In this document: piece by piece, positions 1 to 8,745 of the stretch
Layout: every line of letters starts with the position of its first letter
How positions within the stretch are numbered: position 1 is the stretch's first letter
NCBI GenBank assembly: GCA_029779645.1
Contig: JAKPAC010000009.1
Coordinates: 1-49,385 of the forward strand
DNA from: Actinomycetes bacterium
GTDB lineage: Bacteria; Actinomycetota; Actinomycetes; Actinomycetales; Microbacteriaceae
Direction: 5' to 3'
DNA length: 49,385 nucleotides
Made by a program: the position numbers and the translations under genes
The notes under the pieces: model-generated
Seen by the model: only the letters and a program-made list of their open reading frames with translations
Databases searched by the model: none
What the model was told of the DNA's origin: nothing

Positions 1-804
1 GACGAGTACGGCAAAGGCAAACCACTCTCGGCCAACAGCATCCACAAGGTGCACGTCGTCCTCGGCGCGATCCTCGACGCCGCAATCGACGATGGGCTGA
101 TCCAAGTCAACCCGGCAAAGAAGAAGCGCACCGTGAACGCCCCGAAGTCGTCACAGGTTCGAGCGCAGAAACCGGAAATCGTGACCTGGACGGGCGAGCA
201 GCTACAGACGTTCCTCACTTGGAACGAGAAGGAACTGCAAGACGAACTGTTCCCACTGTGGCGACTGATCGCCTACACCGGGATGCGACGCTCCGAAGCT
301 CTCGCGCTCAGATGGAACGACATCAACACCAAGACCGGGCGCATCAGCATCCGGCGAGCGGTGAACACCGAGGACTGGACGACCACCAAGACCACGAAAA
401 CGGGCACCGCCCGCGTGATCGACGTGGACGCCGCGACCCTCAAAGTGCTCGCCTCCTACAAGGTCGCCCGCGCCGAAGTGTCGTTCGATTTGGCGAAAGC
501 CGATGCGTATGTGTTCGGTGACGACGAGGGCAAGCTGCGCTCACCCGACGCCATGACGAGCCGCTGGGATCGCCGCATGAACTGGCTCGCCAAGGCACAC
601 CCGACGCTGCCCCGCGTGACGATCAAGGGGCTGCGCCACACGCACGCCACACTCCTGCTGGAGCTTGGCGAGCATCCCAAGGTAGTACAGGAGCGCCTGG
701 GGCACTCCACCATCACAACCACGATGAACATCTACAGCCATGTCACCCCGACGATGCAGAAAGCCGCAGCAGACCGCTTCGCGGCCCATCTCGGTGGGGC
801 TTAG
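1..804 (+). CDS. Tyrosine recombinase (phage-type integrase), 5' end outside window
   Basis: This is the C-terminal 267 residues of a site-specific tyrosine recombinase; the reading frame is open from base 1, so the gene starts upstream of the window. Seen: the end of the core-binding region, then a catalytic domain with the first arginine in TGMRRSEAL, the box LRHTHAT near 630-660, LGHST near 700 and the nucleophile tyrosine in NIYSH near 730-745. The position usually held by His in HxLR is Lys here (KGLRHT). It ends 79 bp from the 3' end of a tRNA-Leu gene and points at it, the usual arrangement for an element integrated into a tRNA. I infer that an integrated element extends to the left. 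The type of element (prophage, ICE or satellite) cannot be told from this end alone. Confidence 0.93.
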   Translation, partial: DEYGKGKPLSANSIHKVHVVLGAILDAAIDDGLIQVNPAKKKRTVNAPKSSQVRAQKPEIVTWTGEQLQTFLTWNEKELQDELFPLWRLIAYTGMRRSEALALRWNDINTKTGRISIRRAVNTEDWTTTKTTKTGTARVIDVDAATLKVLASYKVARAEVSFDLAKADAYVFGDDEGKLRSPDAMTSRWDRRMNWLAKAHPTLPRVTIKGLRHTHATLLLELGEHPKVVQERLGHSTITTTMNIYSHVTPTMQKAAADRFAAHLGGA

Positions 805-883
805 CACATATCTCAGCACATGGCACGAAAATGACCCCCAACCCGGTGATCTAAACCCCAGGTCAGAGGCCATTTTCTGTTCG

Positions 884-967
<84 letters not shown>

Positions 968-1268
968 AGTCGATGATGCTCGGGCTCGCGCTCGAATATC
1001 AACCTCGTGAGAGTATCACGCCGCGGGGCCTGTCACCTATTTGAGGCCTCCGCCCCACATCCGCACCGCACCGGCTCGGCACCGGCACGGCGCCGACACG
1101 GCGTCGCCAGCGCGCCGGCACTGCGTCGAGGCGGCTGGCAGCCCGCCTCGACCGGCGAGCGCGACCGGGCGGACCCCCGCCGATTCGGCCTCGGCACGAG
1201 TGTTTGAGGTGCCGTCACAGCCACTGCAACTAGCATGGGCCTACCCGTTCGCCTGCCAGAGGAATCGT
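968..1268. other. Intergenic region before fhaA
   Basis: About 300 bp between the 5' end of tRNA-Leu and fhaA. The left part must hold the minus-strand tRNA promoter. A TAGCAT -10-like box at 1231-1236 lies upstream of fhaA, and the same hexamer precedes dnaN. AGAGGA at about 1257-1262 is the fhaA ribosome binding site. The open frame that continues upstream of 1269 is Pro/Arg/Ala-rich compositional read-through; I see no gene in it. Confidence 0.5.
1231..1236 (+). promoter_or_regulatory. Candidate -10 box (TAGCAT) of the fhaA operon
   Basis: The hexamer matches TANNNT and would start transcription around 1243, about 25 nt before the fhaA GTG. No convincing -35 box is visible at normal spacing. 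Confidence 0.4.
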
Positions 1269-2015
1269 GTGGGACTACTTGACAGCTTCGAGAAGGGGCT
1301 CGAGCGCGCCGTAAACAGCGCGTTCGCGAAGACCTTCCGCAGCAGCATCCAGCCGGTGGAGATCGCCTCGGCGCTTCGCCGCGAGCTCGACACCCGGGCC
1401 GCGGTGGTCAGCCGCGACCGCATCCTGGCGCCGAATCAGCTCGAGGTGCGGCTCGCGCCGAACGACCTGCAGAGCATGCAGTCGCTGGGCGCCGCCCTCA
1501 GCGACGAGCTGTACTCGCTCGTGCAGCAGCACGCGAAGCGGCAGGGCTACAGCTTCGCGGGCCCGCTCACCATCTCGCTGGTCGTCGACGCGTCGCTCGC
1601 CGACGGCACCCTGCATGTGGCATCCAAGACCGAGAAGCAGGCCCAGGTCTCGTGGGTGCCGGTGCTCGACATCGACGGCACGCGCCACACCATCACCAAG
1701 TCGCGCACCGTGATCGGCCGCGGCAGCGACGCCGACATCACCGTCGCCGACCCGGGCACCTCCCGCAAGCACGTCGAGGTGCTGTGGGACGGCGAGCGCG
1801 CCATGGTCCGCGATCTCGGCTCGACCAACGGCTCGCTGCTGGAAGGCCAGCGCTTCACCGAGGCCGCACTCAGCCCGGAGCAGACCGTGCTGATCGGCCG
1901 CACAAGTATTGTGTTCCGGGTGATCCCAAAGGCGACGACGAGGCCGCGCAGCGCACCACAGGCAGCAGACGCCACCGCGGTGTTCGACCCACGCGGCGGG
2001 AACGGCGCGCTGTGA
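1269..2015 (+). CDS. fhaA: FHA-domain protein FhaA (DUF3662 + FHA)
   Basis: A 248-residue protein with an N-terminal DUF3662-type domain (about residues 1-120, beginning MGLLDSFEKGLERAV) and a C-terminal forkhead-associated domain (about 135-220) with GRGSD, SRKH and STNGS. FHA domains bind phosphothreonine. In mycobacteria FhaA is a substrate and partner of the kinase PknB and affects peptidoglycan synthesis at poles and septum. The GTG start is chosen because AGAGGA lies 6 nt upstream and homology begins there; the upstream open frame is low-complexity. It is the first gene of a seven-gene operon and overlaps fhaB by 4 nt (GTGA). It is shorter than the mycobacterial protein (about 500 residues) because the central linker is missing. 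Confidence 0.9.
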   Translation: MGLLDSFEKGLERAVNSAFAKTFRSSIQPVEIASALRRELDTRAAVVSRDRILAPNQLEVRLAPNDLQSMQSLGAALSDELYSLVQQHAKRQGYSFAGPLTISLVVDASLADGTLHVASKTEKQAQVSWVPVLDIDGTRHTITKSRTVIGRGSDADITVADPGTSRKHVEVLWDGERAMVRDLGSTNGSLLEGQRFTEAALSPEQTVLIGRTSIVFRVIPKATTRPRSAPQAADATAVFDPRGGNGAL

Positions 2016-2683
2016 GCGAAGTCACGCTGCTGCTGCTGCGCGTCGGATTCCTCGTGCTGCTGTGGTTCTTCGTCTTCGCGGTCGTCTACTCGCTGCGCGC
2101 GGATCTCTTCGGCGTGCGCGCACGCAGGATCCCGGATTCCGCGGAGCCCGGCGCGCAGCCGGCACCGCAGTCGCAGCCCGCGCCGGCCACACCCGCCGCG
2201 CCGCAGGTCGTGCCGCCCGGGGTGCCGGTCGCGCCGCCGCAGCTCGCGGGCGCGGCGAGCGCAGCGGGCGCCGGGCTCGCGGGCCTCGCGGTCGCGCGCC
2301 CAGGATCGCCCGGCGCCGCCGCGGTCGCCTCCGTCCTCCCCCCGGCATCGCCGGCGGCCGCGCCCGCGATCGGCGGCAAGGCCACCACGTCCACCGTGTC
2401 GCGCATCGTCATCACCTCCGGCCCGAAGGCGGGCCTCGAGCTCACCCTCGGCACCGACCCGCTCACCATCGGCCGCTCGAGCGAGGCCGGCCTCGTCATT
2501 CGCGACGACTACACCTCGTCGCACCACGCCCGCCTCGTCCTGTGGGGCGAGCAGTGGATGGTGCAGGACCTCGACTCGACCAACGGCACCTGGCTCGGCG
2601 GCCGGCGCATCGCGTCGCCCGTGCCCGTCTCGATCGGTGAGCCCATCAAGGTGGGCGCGACGACCTTCGAGCTGCGAAAGTAG
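2012..2683 (+). CDS. fhaB: Membrane-anchored FHA-domain protein FhaB/FipA
   Basis: A 223-residue protein. One N-terminal membrane segment (about residues 4-26, LLLLRVGFLVLLWFFVF) is followed by a Pro/Ala-rich linker and a C-terminal FHA domain with GRSSE (about 154-158), SSHHA and STNGT. The FHA domain would read threonine phosphorylation made by PknA or PknB; in mycobacteria the orthologue FipA links phosphorylation to FtsZ and FtsQ at the septum. The GTG start overlaps the fhaA stop (GTGA), which implies translational coupling. The phosphatase gene follows after 8 nt. Confidence 0.9.
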   Translation: MSEVTLLLLRVGFLVLLWFFVFAVVYSLRADLFGVRARRIPDSAEPGAQPAPQSQPAPATPAAPQVVPPGVPVAPPQLAGAASAAGAGLAGLAVARPGSPGAAAVASVLPPASPAAAPAIGGKATTSTVSRIVITSGPKAGLELTLGTDPLTIGRSSEAGLVIRDDYTSSHHARLVLWGEQWMVQDLDSTNGTWLGGRRIASPVPVSIGEPIKVGATTFELRK

Positions 2684-2691
2684 CCACCCGG

Positions 2692-4071
2692 ATGGTGTTT
2701 CAGGGCTCGGCCGCCGCGATCTCCCACACGGGGCGGGTGCGACAGAACAATCAGGACTCGGGATTCGCCGGCTCGAACCTGTTCGTCGTCGCAGACGGCA
2801 TGGGCGGTCACGCGGGCGGCGACGTCGCCTCCGCGCTGGCCATCGGCCGCCTGAAGCACCTCGACCACGCCTATCCGACCACCGCCGCTGCGGAGCTCTC
2901 GCTGCAGCAGGCGATCGCCGAGACCGCGACCGACCTGATCAGCACCGTCCGCGAGCGGCCGGAGCTCGCGGGCATGGGCACCACGGTCAGCGCCCTGGCC
3001 ATGGTCGACGACTATGCCGTGATCGCGCACATCGGCGACTCCCGCATCTACCTCTACCGCGGCGATCAGCTCACCCAGATCACCACCGACCACACCTTCG
3101 TGCAGCGCCTTGTCGATTCCGGTCGCATCACCGAGGAGGAGGCGCGCTACCACCCGCGCCGCTCGGTGCTCATGCGCGTGCTCGGCGACATGTCGTCCGA
3201 CCCGGAGGTCGACACGTTCATCATGCAGACCCAGCCGGGCGACCGCTGGCTGCTGTGCTCAGACGGCCTCTCGGGCGTGGTCGAAGACGCCAACACCGCC
3301 AAGGTGCTCGGGCAGGGCTTCACCCCCAAGCGCTCGATCGACATGCTGCTGCGCCAGGCCCTCGACTCTGGCGCGCCCGACAACGTGACGGCGATCCTCG
3401 TCGACGTCGGCGGCCCGCATCCCATCGTCAGCGGCACCGCGACGATCGTCGGCTCCGCCTCGAACCCCGTGGGCCTCGAGGTGCCCGCGTCGCCGCGGCA
3501 CAGCGTCACGAGCGGGTGGCTGCATCCGAATCGCCAGGCGGCGAACGTGCCCTCGCACTACGAGCCCGCCGCCGAGTTCCTCGAGGAGCTCATCGAGGAG
3601 GACCGTCGCCGCGCGAAGCGCCGCCGCTGGGCGTGGATCGCCGGCCTCATCATCGTGATCGGCCTGATCTCGGTCGCCCTGATGGTCGCCTACAGCTGGA
3701 CCCAGGGCCGCTACTTCGTCGGCTCGGACCGCGACACGGTCGTGATCTATCAGGGCATCCAGCAGGATCTCGGCCCCATCAAGCTCTCGACGCCCTACCT
3801 CGACACCGAGATCCCCCTCGACGCGCTGACGCCCTTCGCGCAGCAGATGGTCAAGGAGACGATCACCGCCAGCTCGCTCGATGACGCGAAGGGCATCGTC
3901 GAGGGGCTGCGGCGGATGACCGTGCCGGGCACGCAGGCGATCCCGGGCGCCGAGCACATCGCGCCCGACGCCGATGACGCGCTCGCCGAGCAGCCGGCCG
4001 GCGAGGCGCCGCCGGGCGACGGCACGGGCGGCGCAGAGACTGAGCTCGTCGCCACGGAGTCCGGGCAATGA
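2692..4071 (+). CDS. pstP: PP2C-family Ser/Thr protein phosphatase PstP
   Basis: A 459-residue metal-dependent phosphatase that reverses PknA/PknB phosphorylation. The catalytic domain (about 1-240) has the PP2C metal-binding motifs NNQDSG, ADGMGGHAGG, GDSRIYL, SDGLSG and PDNVTA. A juxtamembrane Arg-rich stretch (RRRAKRRRW) and one membrane helix (about 311-333) follow. The extracellular tail (about 334-459) ends in an acidic, Gly/Pro-rich low-complexity region. ATG start at 2692. It overlaps rodA by 4 nt (ATGA). Keeping the eraser in the same transcript as the kinases matches the conserved actinobacterial arrangement. Confidence 0.94.
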   Translation: MVFQGSAAAISHTGRVRQNNQDSGFAGSNLFVVADGMGGHAGGDVASALAIGRLKHLDHAYPTTAAAELSLQQAIAETATDLISTVRERPELAGMGTTVSALAMVDDYAVIAHIGDSRIYLYRGDQLTQITTDHTFVQRLVDSGRITEEEARYHPRRSVLMRVLGDMSSDPEVDTFIMQTQPGDRWLLCSDGLSGVVEDANTAKVLGQGFTPKRSIDMLLRQALDSGAPDNVTAILVDVGGPHPIVSGTATIVGSASNPVGLEVPASPRHSVTSGWLHPNRQAANVPSHYEPAAEFLEELIEEDRRRAKRRRWAWIAGLIIVIGLISVALMVAYSWTQGRYFVGSDRDTVVIYQGIQQDLGPIKLSTPYLDTEIPLDALTPFAQQMVKETITASSLDDAKGIVEGLRRMTVPGTQAIPGAEHIAPDADDALAEQPAGEAPPGDGTGGAETELVATESGQ

Positions 4072-5498
4072 GCGCCGACACCCGCAGCCGCGCGACAGCG
4101 CACGGCACCGGCGGCACAGGCGTGATCGCCGCCGACACCGCGGTGATCAAGGCGCTGCGCCGCATCCGGATGCCGCAGACCGGGCGCAACCGCGAGCTGT
4201 TCCTCATCGTCTTCGCCCTGGCGATCACCGCCGCCGCCGTCGCGCTCGTGCAGCTCGGCGCCCTTGGCGCGATCAACTGGATGTTCCTCGTCTACGTCGG
4301 CGCGATCGCAGCGCTCGTGCTCGGCCTGCACATCGCGCTGCGGATCATGGCGCCGAACGCGGATCCGTTCGTCGTGCCGATCGCCACCGTCCTCACCGGC
4401 CTCGGCATCGCGATGATCTATCGCATCGACATCGCCACCGGGCTCACCGGCTGGAACTCGTACGCCACCCGGCAGGTGGCGTGGACCGCCATCGCCGTGC
4501 TCGGCGCGATCGCCCTGGTCATCGTGCTGCGCAACTATCGGGTGCTGTTTCGCTACACCTACATCGCCGGCCTCGTCGCCGTCGTGCTGCTGATCCTGCC
4601 GTTCATCCCGGGCCTCGCCATCCGCGGCCAGAGCGCCGCGGTGTGGGTGTCGGTCGGCGGGCTGTTCTCCTTCCAGCCCGGCGAGCTGGCCAAGATCGCC
4701 CTCGCGATCTTCTTCGCCGGCTACCTCGTCCGCACGCGCGAGAGCCTCGCCTCCGTCGGCACCAAGGTGCTCGGCATCCCGTTCCCCCGCGCCCGCGAGT
4801 TCGGCCCCCTGCTGGTGATCTGGCTCGTCTCGATGGGCATCATCGTCATGCAGCGCGACCTCGGCACGGGCCTGCTCATCTTCGGCATGTTCGTCGTCAT
4901 GCTCTACACCGCCACGGGCCGCACCAGCTGGGCCGTCATCGGGCTCGGCCTCGCCGCGGCCGGCGCGTTCGTGGCGGCGCAGACGCTCACCTACGTGGGC
5001 TGGCGCTTCGCGAACTGGCTGGACGCCTTCAACCCCGAGATCATCGAGCGCTCAGGCGGCAGCTACCAGCTCGTGCAGGGCATCTTCGGCCTCGCGCAGG
5101 GCGGGCTGTTCGGCACCGGCCTCGGGCAGGGGCGCCCCTGGATCACGCCGCTCTCGCAGAGCGACTACATCCTCCCGAGCCTCGGCGAGGAGCTCGGACT
5201 CGTCGGGGTGTTCGCGATCCTGTGCCTGTACATGGTCTTCGTCAGCCGCGGCATCCGCATCGGGATGGCCGGGCAGGACGACTTCGGCAAGCTGCTCGCG
5301 ACCGGGCTCGCCTTCACGATCGCCCTGCAGGTGTTCATCATGGTCGGGGGCGTGACCCGCGTCATCCCCCTCACCGGGCTCACCACGCCGTTCCTCGCCG
5401 CCGGCGGCTCGTCGCTCGTCGCGAACTGGCTGATCGTGGCGATCCTGCTCCGCCTCAGTGACGGCGTGCGCAGCACCCCCCGGGTGGTGATCGGATGA
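4068..5498 (+). CDS. rodA: SEDS peptidoglycan glycosyltransferase RodA/FtsW
   Basis: A 476-residue polytopic protein of the SEDS family, which polymerises lipid II into glycan strands as partner of a class B PBP. About ten hydrophobic helices are visible. Family motifs include FSFQPGELAKIAL, MQRDLGTGLL, the loop GSYQLVQG and the C-terminal TGLTTPFLAAGGSS. An N-terminal cytosolic extension of about 40 residues precedes the first helix. It overlaps pstP and pbpA by 4 nt each (ATGA). The position next to pbpA in a kinase operon favours the elongation enzyme RodA over the divisome FtsW, but sequence alone cannot fully separate them. Confidence 0.93.
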   Translation: MSADTRSRATAHGTGGTGVIAADTAVIKALRRIRMPQTGRNRELFLIVFALAITAAAVALVQLGALGAINWMFLVYVGAIAALVLGLHIALRIMAPNADPFVVPIATVLTGLGIAMIYRIDIATGLTGWNSYATRQVAWTAIAVLGAIALVIVLRNYRVLFRYTYIAGLVAVVLLILPFIPGLAIRGQSAAVWVSVGGLFSFQPGELAKIALAIFFAGYLVRTRESLASVGTKVLGIPFPRAREFGPLLVIWLVSMGIIVMQRDLGTGLLIFGMFVVMLYTATGRTSWAVIGLGLAAAGAFVAAQTLTYVGWRFANWLDAFNPEIIERSGGSYQLVQGIFGLAQGGLFGTGLGQGRPWITPLSQSDYILPSLGEELGLVGVFAILCLYMVFVSRGIRIGMAGQDDFGKLLATGLAFTIALQVFIMVGGVTRVIPLTGLTTPFLAAGGSSLVANWLIVAILLRLSDGVRSTPRVVIG

Positions 5499-6949
5499 AC
5501 CGCCAGCTCAAGCGCGTGACCCTCGTCATGCTGGTCATGTTCCTCACCCTGTTCGTCTCGACGAGCGTGATCCAGGTCGTGCAGGCCGACGAGCTGGCGC
5601 AGTACCCGGGCAACAAGCGCACCGTGTACGACAGCTACGAGGTGCAGCGCGGCGCGATCCTCGTCGAGGGCGTGCCCATCGCGCTCTCGGTGCCCTCGCC
5701 CGACATCTACTCGTTCCAGCGCGTCTACCCCGACGGCACGATGTGGACGCCGGTGACCGGTTACACCAACCCGATCCTGCACTCGGCGACCGGGATCGAG
5801 GCCGCCATGAACAGCGTGCTCAGCGGCACCTCGGCGTCGCAGTTCTTCTCGCGGCTCGAGCGCATCTTCTCCGGCCAGGCCCCGCGCGGCTCGAATGTGG
5901 CGCTGTCGCTGGATGCCGCGGCCCAGCGCGCCGCCGTCGAAGGCCTCGGCGAGCTGCAGGGCGCCGTCATCGCGATCGAGCCGGCCACCGGGCGGATCCT
6001 GGCGATGGCCTCCAGCCCCACCTTCGACGCGAACACCCTCGCCGCGCACGACGCCGACGAGGTGCTGCAGGCGTTCGGGCTGCTCGAGGCGGATCCCGCG
6101 AGGCCCCTCGAGAACCGCGCGATCGGCGGCAACCTCAACCCGCCCGGCTCCACGTTCAAGCTCGTGACGACCGCGGCCGCCCTCTCCTCGGGGCAGTACA
6201 CGCCCGAGTCGATGCTGCCCAATCCCGCGAGCTACCAGCTCCCGCAGTCCAGCGTCGTGATCCGCAACGCGTCGGGCACGACGTGCGGCCCCGAGCCCGA
6301 GGTATCCATCGCCGACGCGCTGCGCCTGAGCTGCAACATCCCCTTCGCCGAGCTCGCGGTGGCCCTCGGCGACGAGCGGATTCGCGAGCAGGCAGAGCTG
6401 TTCGGCTTCAACGAGACCTTCGAGGTGCCGCTGAAGTCGACGGCCTCGAGCTACCCGCGTGCGCTCGACGACGCGCAGACGGCGCTCACCGGCTACGGCC
6501 AGGGGCAGGTCACCGCGACCCCGCTGCAGATCGCGATGGTCTCGGCCGGGATCGCCAACGGGGGCGTCGTGATGGACCCGCGCATGGTGGACGCCGTCAT
6601 CGGCCCGGATCTGCGGGTGCATGAGCAGTCTGAGAACGTCGAGTGGGCTCGCGCCCTCGACCCGAAGCTCGCAGAGGAGCTGTCGCGAATGATGGTGGCC
6701 AATGTCTCATCCGGCGTTGCGTCGGGTGCAAGAATAGACGGAGTCGAGGTGGCCGGAAAGACGGGCACCGCGGAAAACGGCGGTAAGCCATACAGCCTGT
6801 GGTTCACTGGGTTCGCGCCCGCAAGTGATCCGCAGATCGCCGTCGCCGTCGTCATTGAGAACGGCGGTGGACAGGGCACGGCGGGCAGCGGCAACGCGAT
6901 CGCCGCCCCCATCGCCAAACGGGTCATGGAAGCGGTGTTGAACAAATGA
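5495..6949 (+). CDS. pbpA: Class B penicillin-binding protein PbpA (transpeptidase)
   Basis: A 484-residue D,D-transpeptidase anchored by one N-terminal helix (about residues 8-28). The active-site motifs are STFK with Ser at about 219, SCN at about 279 and KTG at about 422, all intact. It is expected to cross-link glycan strands made by the adjacent RodA. It is joined to rodA and pknA by ATGA overlaps. The last roughly 80 codons (about 6680-6950) are less GC-rich than the rest, with codons such as AGA, ATA and GGA next to the KTG box. Confidence 0.94.
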   Translation: MNRQLKRVTLVMLVMFLTLFVSTSVIQVVQADELAQYPGNKRTVYDSYEVQRGAILVEGVPIALSVPSPDIYSFQRVYPDGTMWTPVTGYTNPILHSATGIEAAMNSVLSGTSASQFFSRLERIFSGQAPRGSNVALSLDAAAQRAAVEGLGELQGAVIAIEPATGRILAMASSPTFDANTLAAHDADEVLQAFGLLEADPARPLENRAIGGNLNPPGSTFKLVTTAAALSSGQYTPESMLPNPASYQLPQSSVVIRNASGTTCGPEPEVSIADALRLSCNIPFAELAVALGDERIREQAELFGFNETFEVPLKSTASSYPRALDDAQTALTGYGQGQVTATPLQIAMVSAGIANGGVVMDPRMVDAVIGPDLRVHEQSENVEWARALDPKLAEELSRMMVANVSSGVASGARIDGVEVAGKTGTAENGGKPYSLWFTGFAPASDPQIAVAVVIENGGGQGTAGSGNAIAAPIAKRVMEAVLNK

Positions 6950-8688
6950 GGCCAACGCAGGGCGTCTCATTCGGCGGCCGCTACGAGCTGGTCTCGCGCA
7001 TCGCCATCGGCGGCATGGGCGAGGTGTGGGAGGCGACCGACCACGTGATCGGTCGCACGGTCGCCATCAAGATCCTCAAAGACGAGTACATGGGCGACCC
7101 GGGCTTCCTCGAGCGCTTCCGCGCCGAGGCTCGCCACGCTGCGCTCGTGAACCACGAGGGCATCGCGAGCGTCTACGACTACGGCGAGGAGAACGGCAGC
7201 GCCTTCCTCGTCATGGAGCTGGTGCCCGGCGAGGCCCTGTCGACCATTCTCGAGCGCGACGGCTCGCTCTCAGACGACCAGACCCTCGACATCGTCGCGC
7301 AGACCGCGCTCGCGCTGCAGGCCGCGCACTCGGCGGGCCTCGTACACCGCGACATCAAGCCCGGCAACCTGCTGATCACGCCCGACGGCGTGGTGAAGAT
7401 CACCGACTTCGGCATCGCGCGCATCGCCGACCAGGTGCCGCTGACCGCGACCGGCCAGGTCATGGGCACGGTGCAGTACCTCTCGCCCGAGCAGGCCTCC
7501 GGGCACCCGGCATCGCCCTCGACCGACACGTACTCGCTCGGCATCGTCGCGTACGAGTGCCTGGCCGGCAAGCGCCCGTTCGCGGGCGAGTCGCAGGTGG
7601 CGATCGCCATGGCGCACATCAACGACGCGCCGCCGCCGCTGCCCGAGCGCGTCGCGCGGCCCGTGCAGAACCTCGTGATGGCGATGATCGCCAAGAAGCC
7701 GGAAGACCGCCCCGTCTCGTCGGCTGCCGTCGCCCGCGCGGCCACGGCGCTGCGCATGGGCGACAACAACGCGGCGATCGCGGCGGTCCCGGCCATCGGC
7801 GCCGGTGTGGCCGAGGTCGATGACGTGACGGCGCTGCTCTCGGGCGCGCACGTCGGCGACGAGGCGACCCGGATCATGCCCCTCGGCACCGCGCCCACCG
7901 TCATCGCCGGCGCCGTGGTGCCCCCGCCAGTGCCCAAGAAGAAGGGCCGCAGCCCGTGGACCTGGCCGCTGATCGCCCTGATCGCGCTGCTCGTGCTCGT
8001 GCTCGGCGCGAGCATCTGGGCGCTCGTCGGCGACAACAGCGCGCAGCCCCCCGCCGAGACCAGCACGCCGCCGAAGCCGTCGACGAGCCCGTCGGCGACG
8101 CCCACAGCGACCGCCGAGCTGATCGACGTCTCGCTGCTCGCGCTCGAGGGACTCGACTGCGATGCGGCGACCGCGATCGTGACCGACGCCAAGCTGAGCG
8201 CCAAGTGCACGCCCGGCAACCCGGCGAACACGGCCGAGCAGGTCGGCAAGGTCTACGAGGTGACCCCGCGCGGCTTCGTCGCAGAGGGCAGCACGCTGAC
8301 CCTGCTCACGTACGCCGAGCAGACGGCGATCGGCAGCCCGGACGCCGCCCCCTGGGTGACCGAGGCGGGCGCCACGCTCACCGAGGTCGTGGCCGGCAGC
8401 ACCGTGCAGATCAACTGGAAGAGCTTCAGCTGCCCGCCCGGCACCGGCGCCGTCGGCTCGTACACCGTCTCGATCACAGGTGCGACCTTCGCCGACGGCA
8501 AGACCAGCCGCAGCTTCGGCGCCAACGACCGCAGCGCCCCGATCGTGGTCGCCAACCTCGTCGGCCAGCGCCTCACCGCGACCTACCTGGCGTCGTGCGA
8601 CCGCGACTCCGGGGCGTCGCCCGAGCTGAACCTCGCGATCGTCGCGCAGGTCGTGGCACCCGAGCCGCCGACGACCGACGAGGAGTGA
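6946..8688 (+). CDS. pknA: Serine/threonine protein kinase PknA
   Basis: A 580-residue Hanks-type kinase. The kinase domain spans about residues 10-270: glycine loop IAIGGMGEVW, catalytic Lys42 in VAIKIL, HRDIKPGN from His134, DFG from Asp154, and SPEQA. A Lys/Arg-rich juxtamembrane segment leads to one membrane helix (about 338-358), then a Ser/Thr/Pro-rich linker and an extracellular region of roughly 200 residues. That region has one PASTA-like unit and a beta-rich C-terminus with cysteines (FSCPPGTG, ASCDRDSG), so it is longer than in PknA proteins lacking an ectodomain. It overlaps pbpA by 4 nt. The pairing with PknB supports the PknA name. Confidence 0.92.
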   Translation: MRPTQGVSFGGRYELVSRIAIGGMGEVWEATDHVIGRTVAIKILKDEYMGDPGFLERFRAEARHAALVNHEGIASVYDYGEENGSAFLVMELVPGEALSTILERDGSLSDDQTLDIVAQTALALQAAHSAGLVHRDIKPGNLLITPDGVVKITDFGIARIADQVPLTATGQVMGTVQYLSPEQASGHPASPSTDTYSLGIVAYECLAGKRPFAGESQVAIAMAHINDAPPPLPERVARPVQNLVMAMIAKKPEDRPVSSAAVARAATALRMGDNNAAIAAVPAIGAGVAEVDDVTALLSGAHVGDEATRIMPLGTAPTVIAGAVVPPPVPKKKGRSPWTWPLIALIALLVLVLGASIWALVGDNSAQPPAETSTPPKPSTSPSATPTATAELIDVSLLALEGLDCDAATAIVTDAKLSAKCTPGNPANTAEQVGKVYEVTPRGFVAEGSTLTLLTYAEQTAIGSPDAAPWVTEAGATLTEVVAGSTVQINWKSFSCPPGTGAVGSYTVSITGATFADGKTSRSFGANDRSAPIVVANLVGQRLTATYLASCDRDSGASPELNLAIVAQVVAPEPPTTDEE

Positions 8689-8704
8689 TGACCCCGCCCT
8701 GGGG

Positions 8705-8710
8705 TAGGCT
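8705..8710 (+). promoter_or_regulatory. Candidate -10 box (TAGGCT) of pknB
   Basis: TAGGCT lies in the 57-bp gap after pknA, 35 nt before the pknB GTG. This gap is the first real break in the operon, and a GGGGGAG ribosome binding site (about 8732-8738) precedes pknB. It suggests that pknB can be transcribed separately. No clear -35 box. Confidence 0.4.
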
Positions 8711-8745
8711 GACTGCAGTCCAAAACCGGTTGGGGGAGTGCCGCC

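Noticed and set aside
1041..1268. N-terminal extension of FhaA by 76 codons
   Set aside because: Composition is Pro/Arg/Ala low-complexity, homology starts at GTG 1269 and a ribosome binding site precedes that codon.
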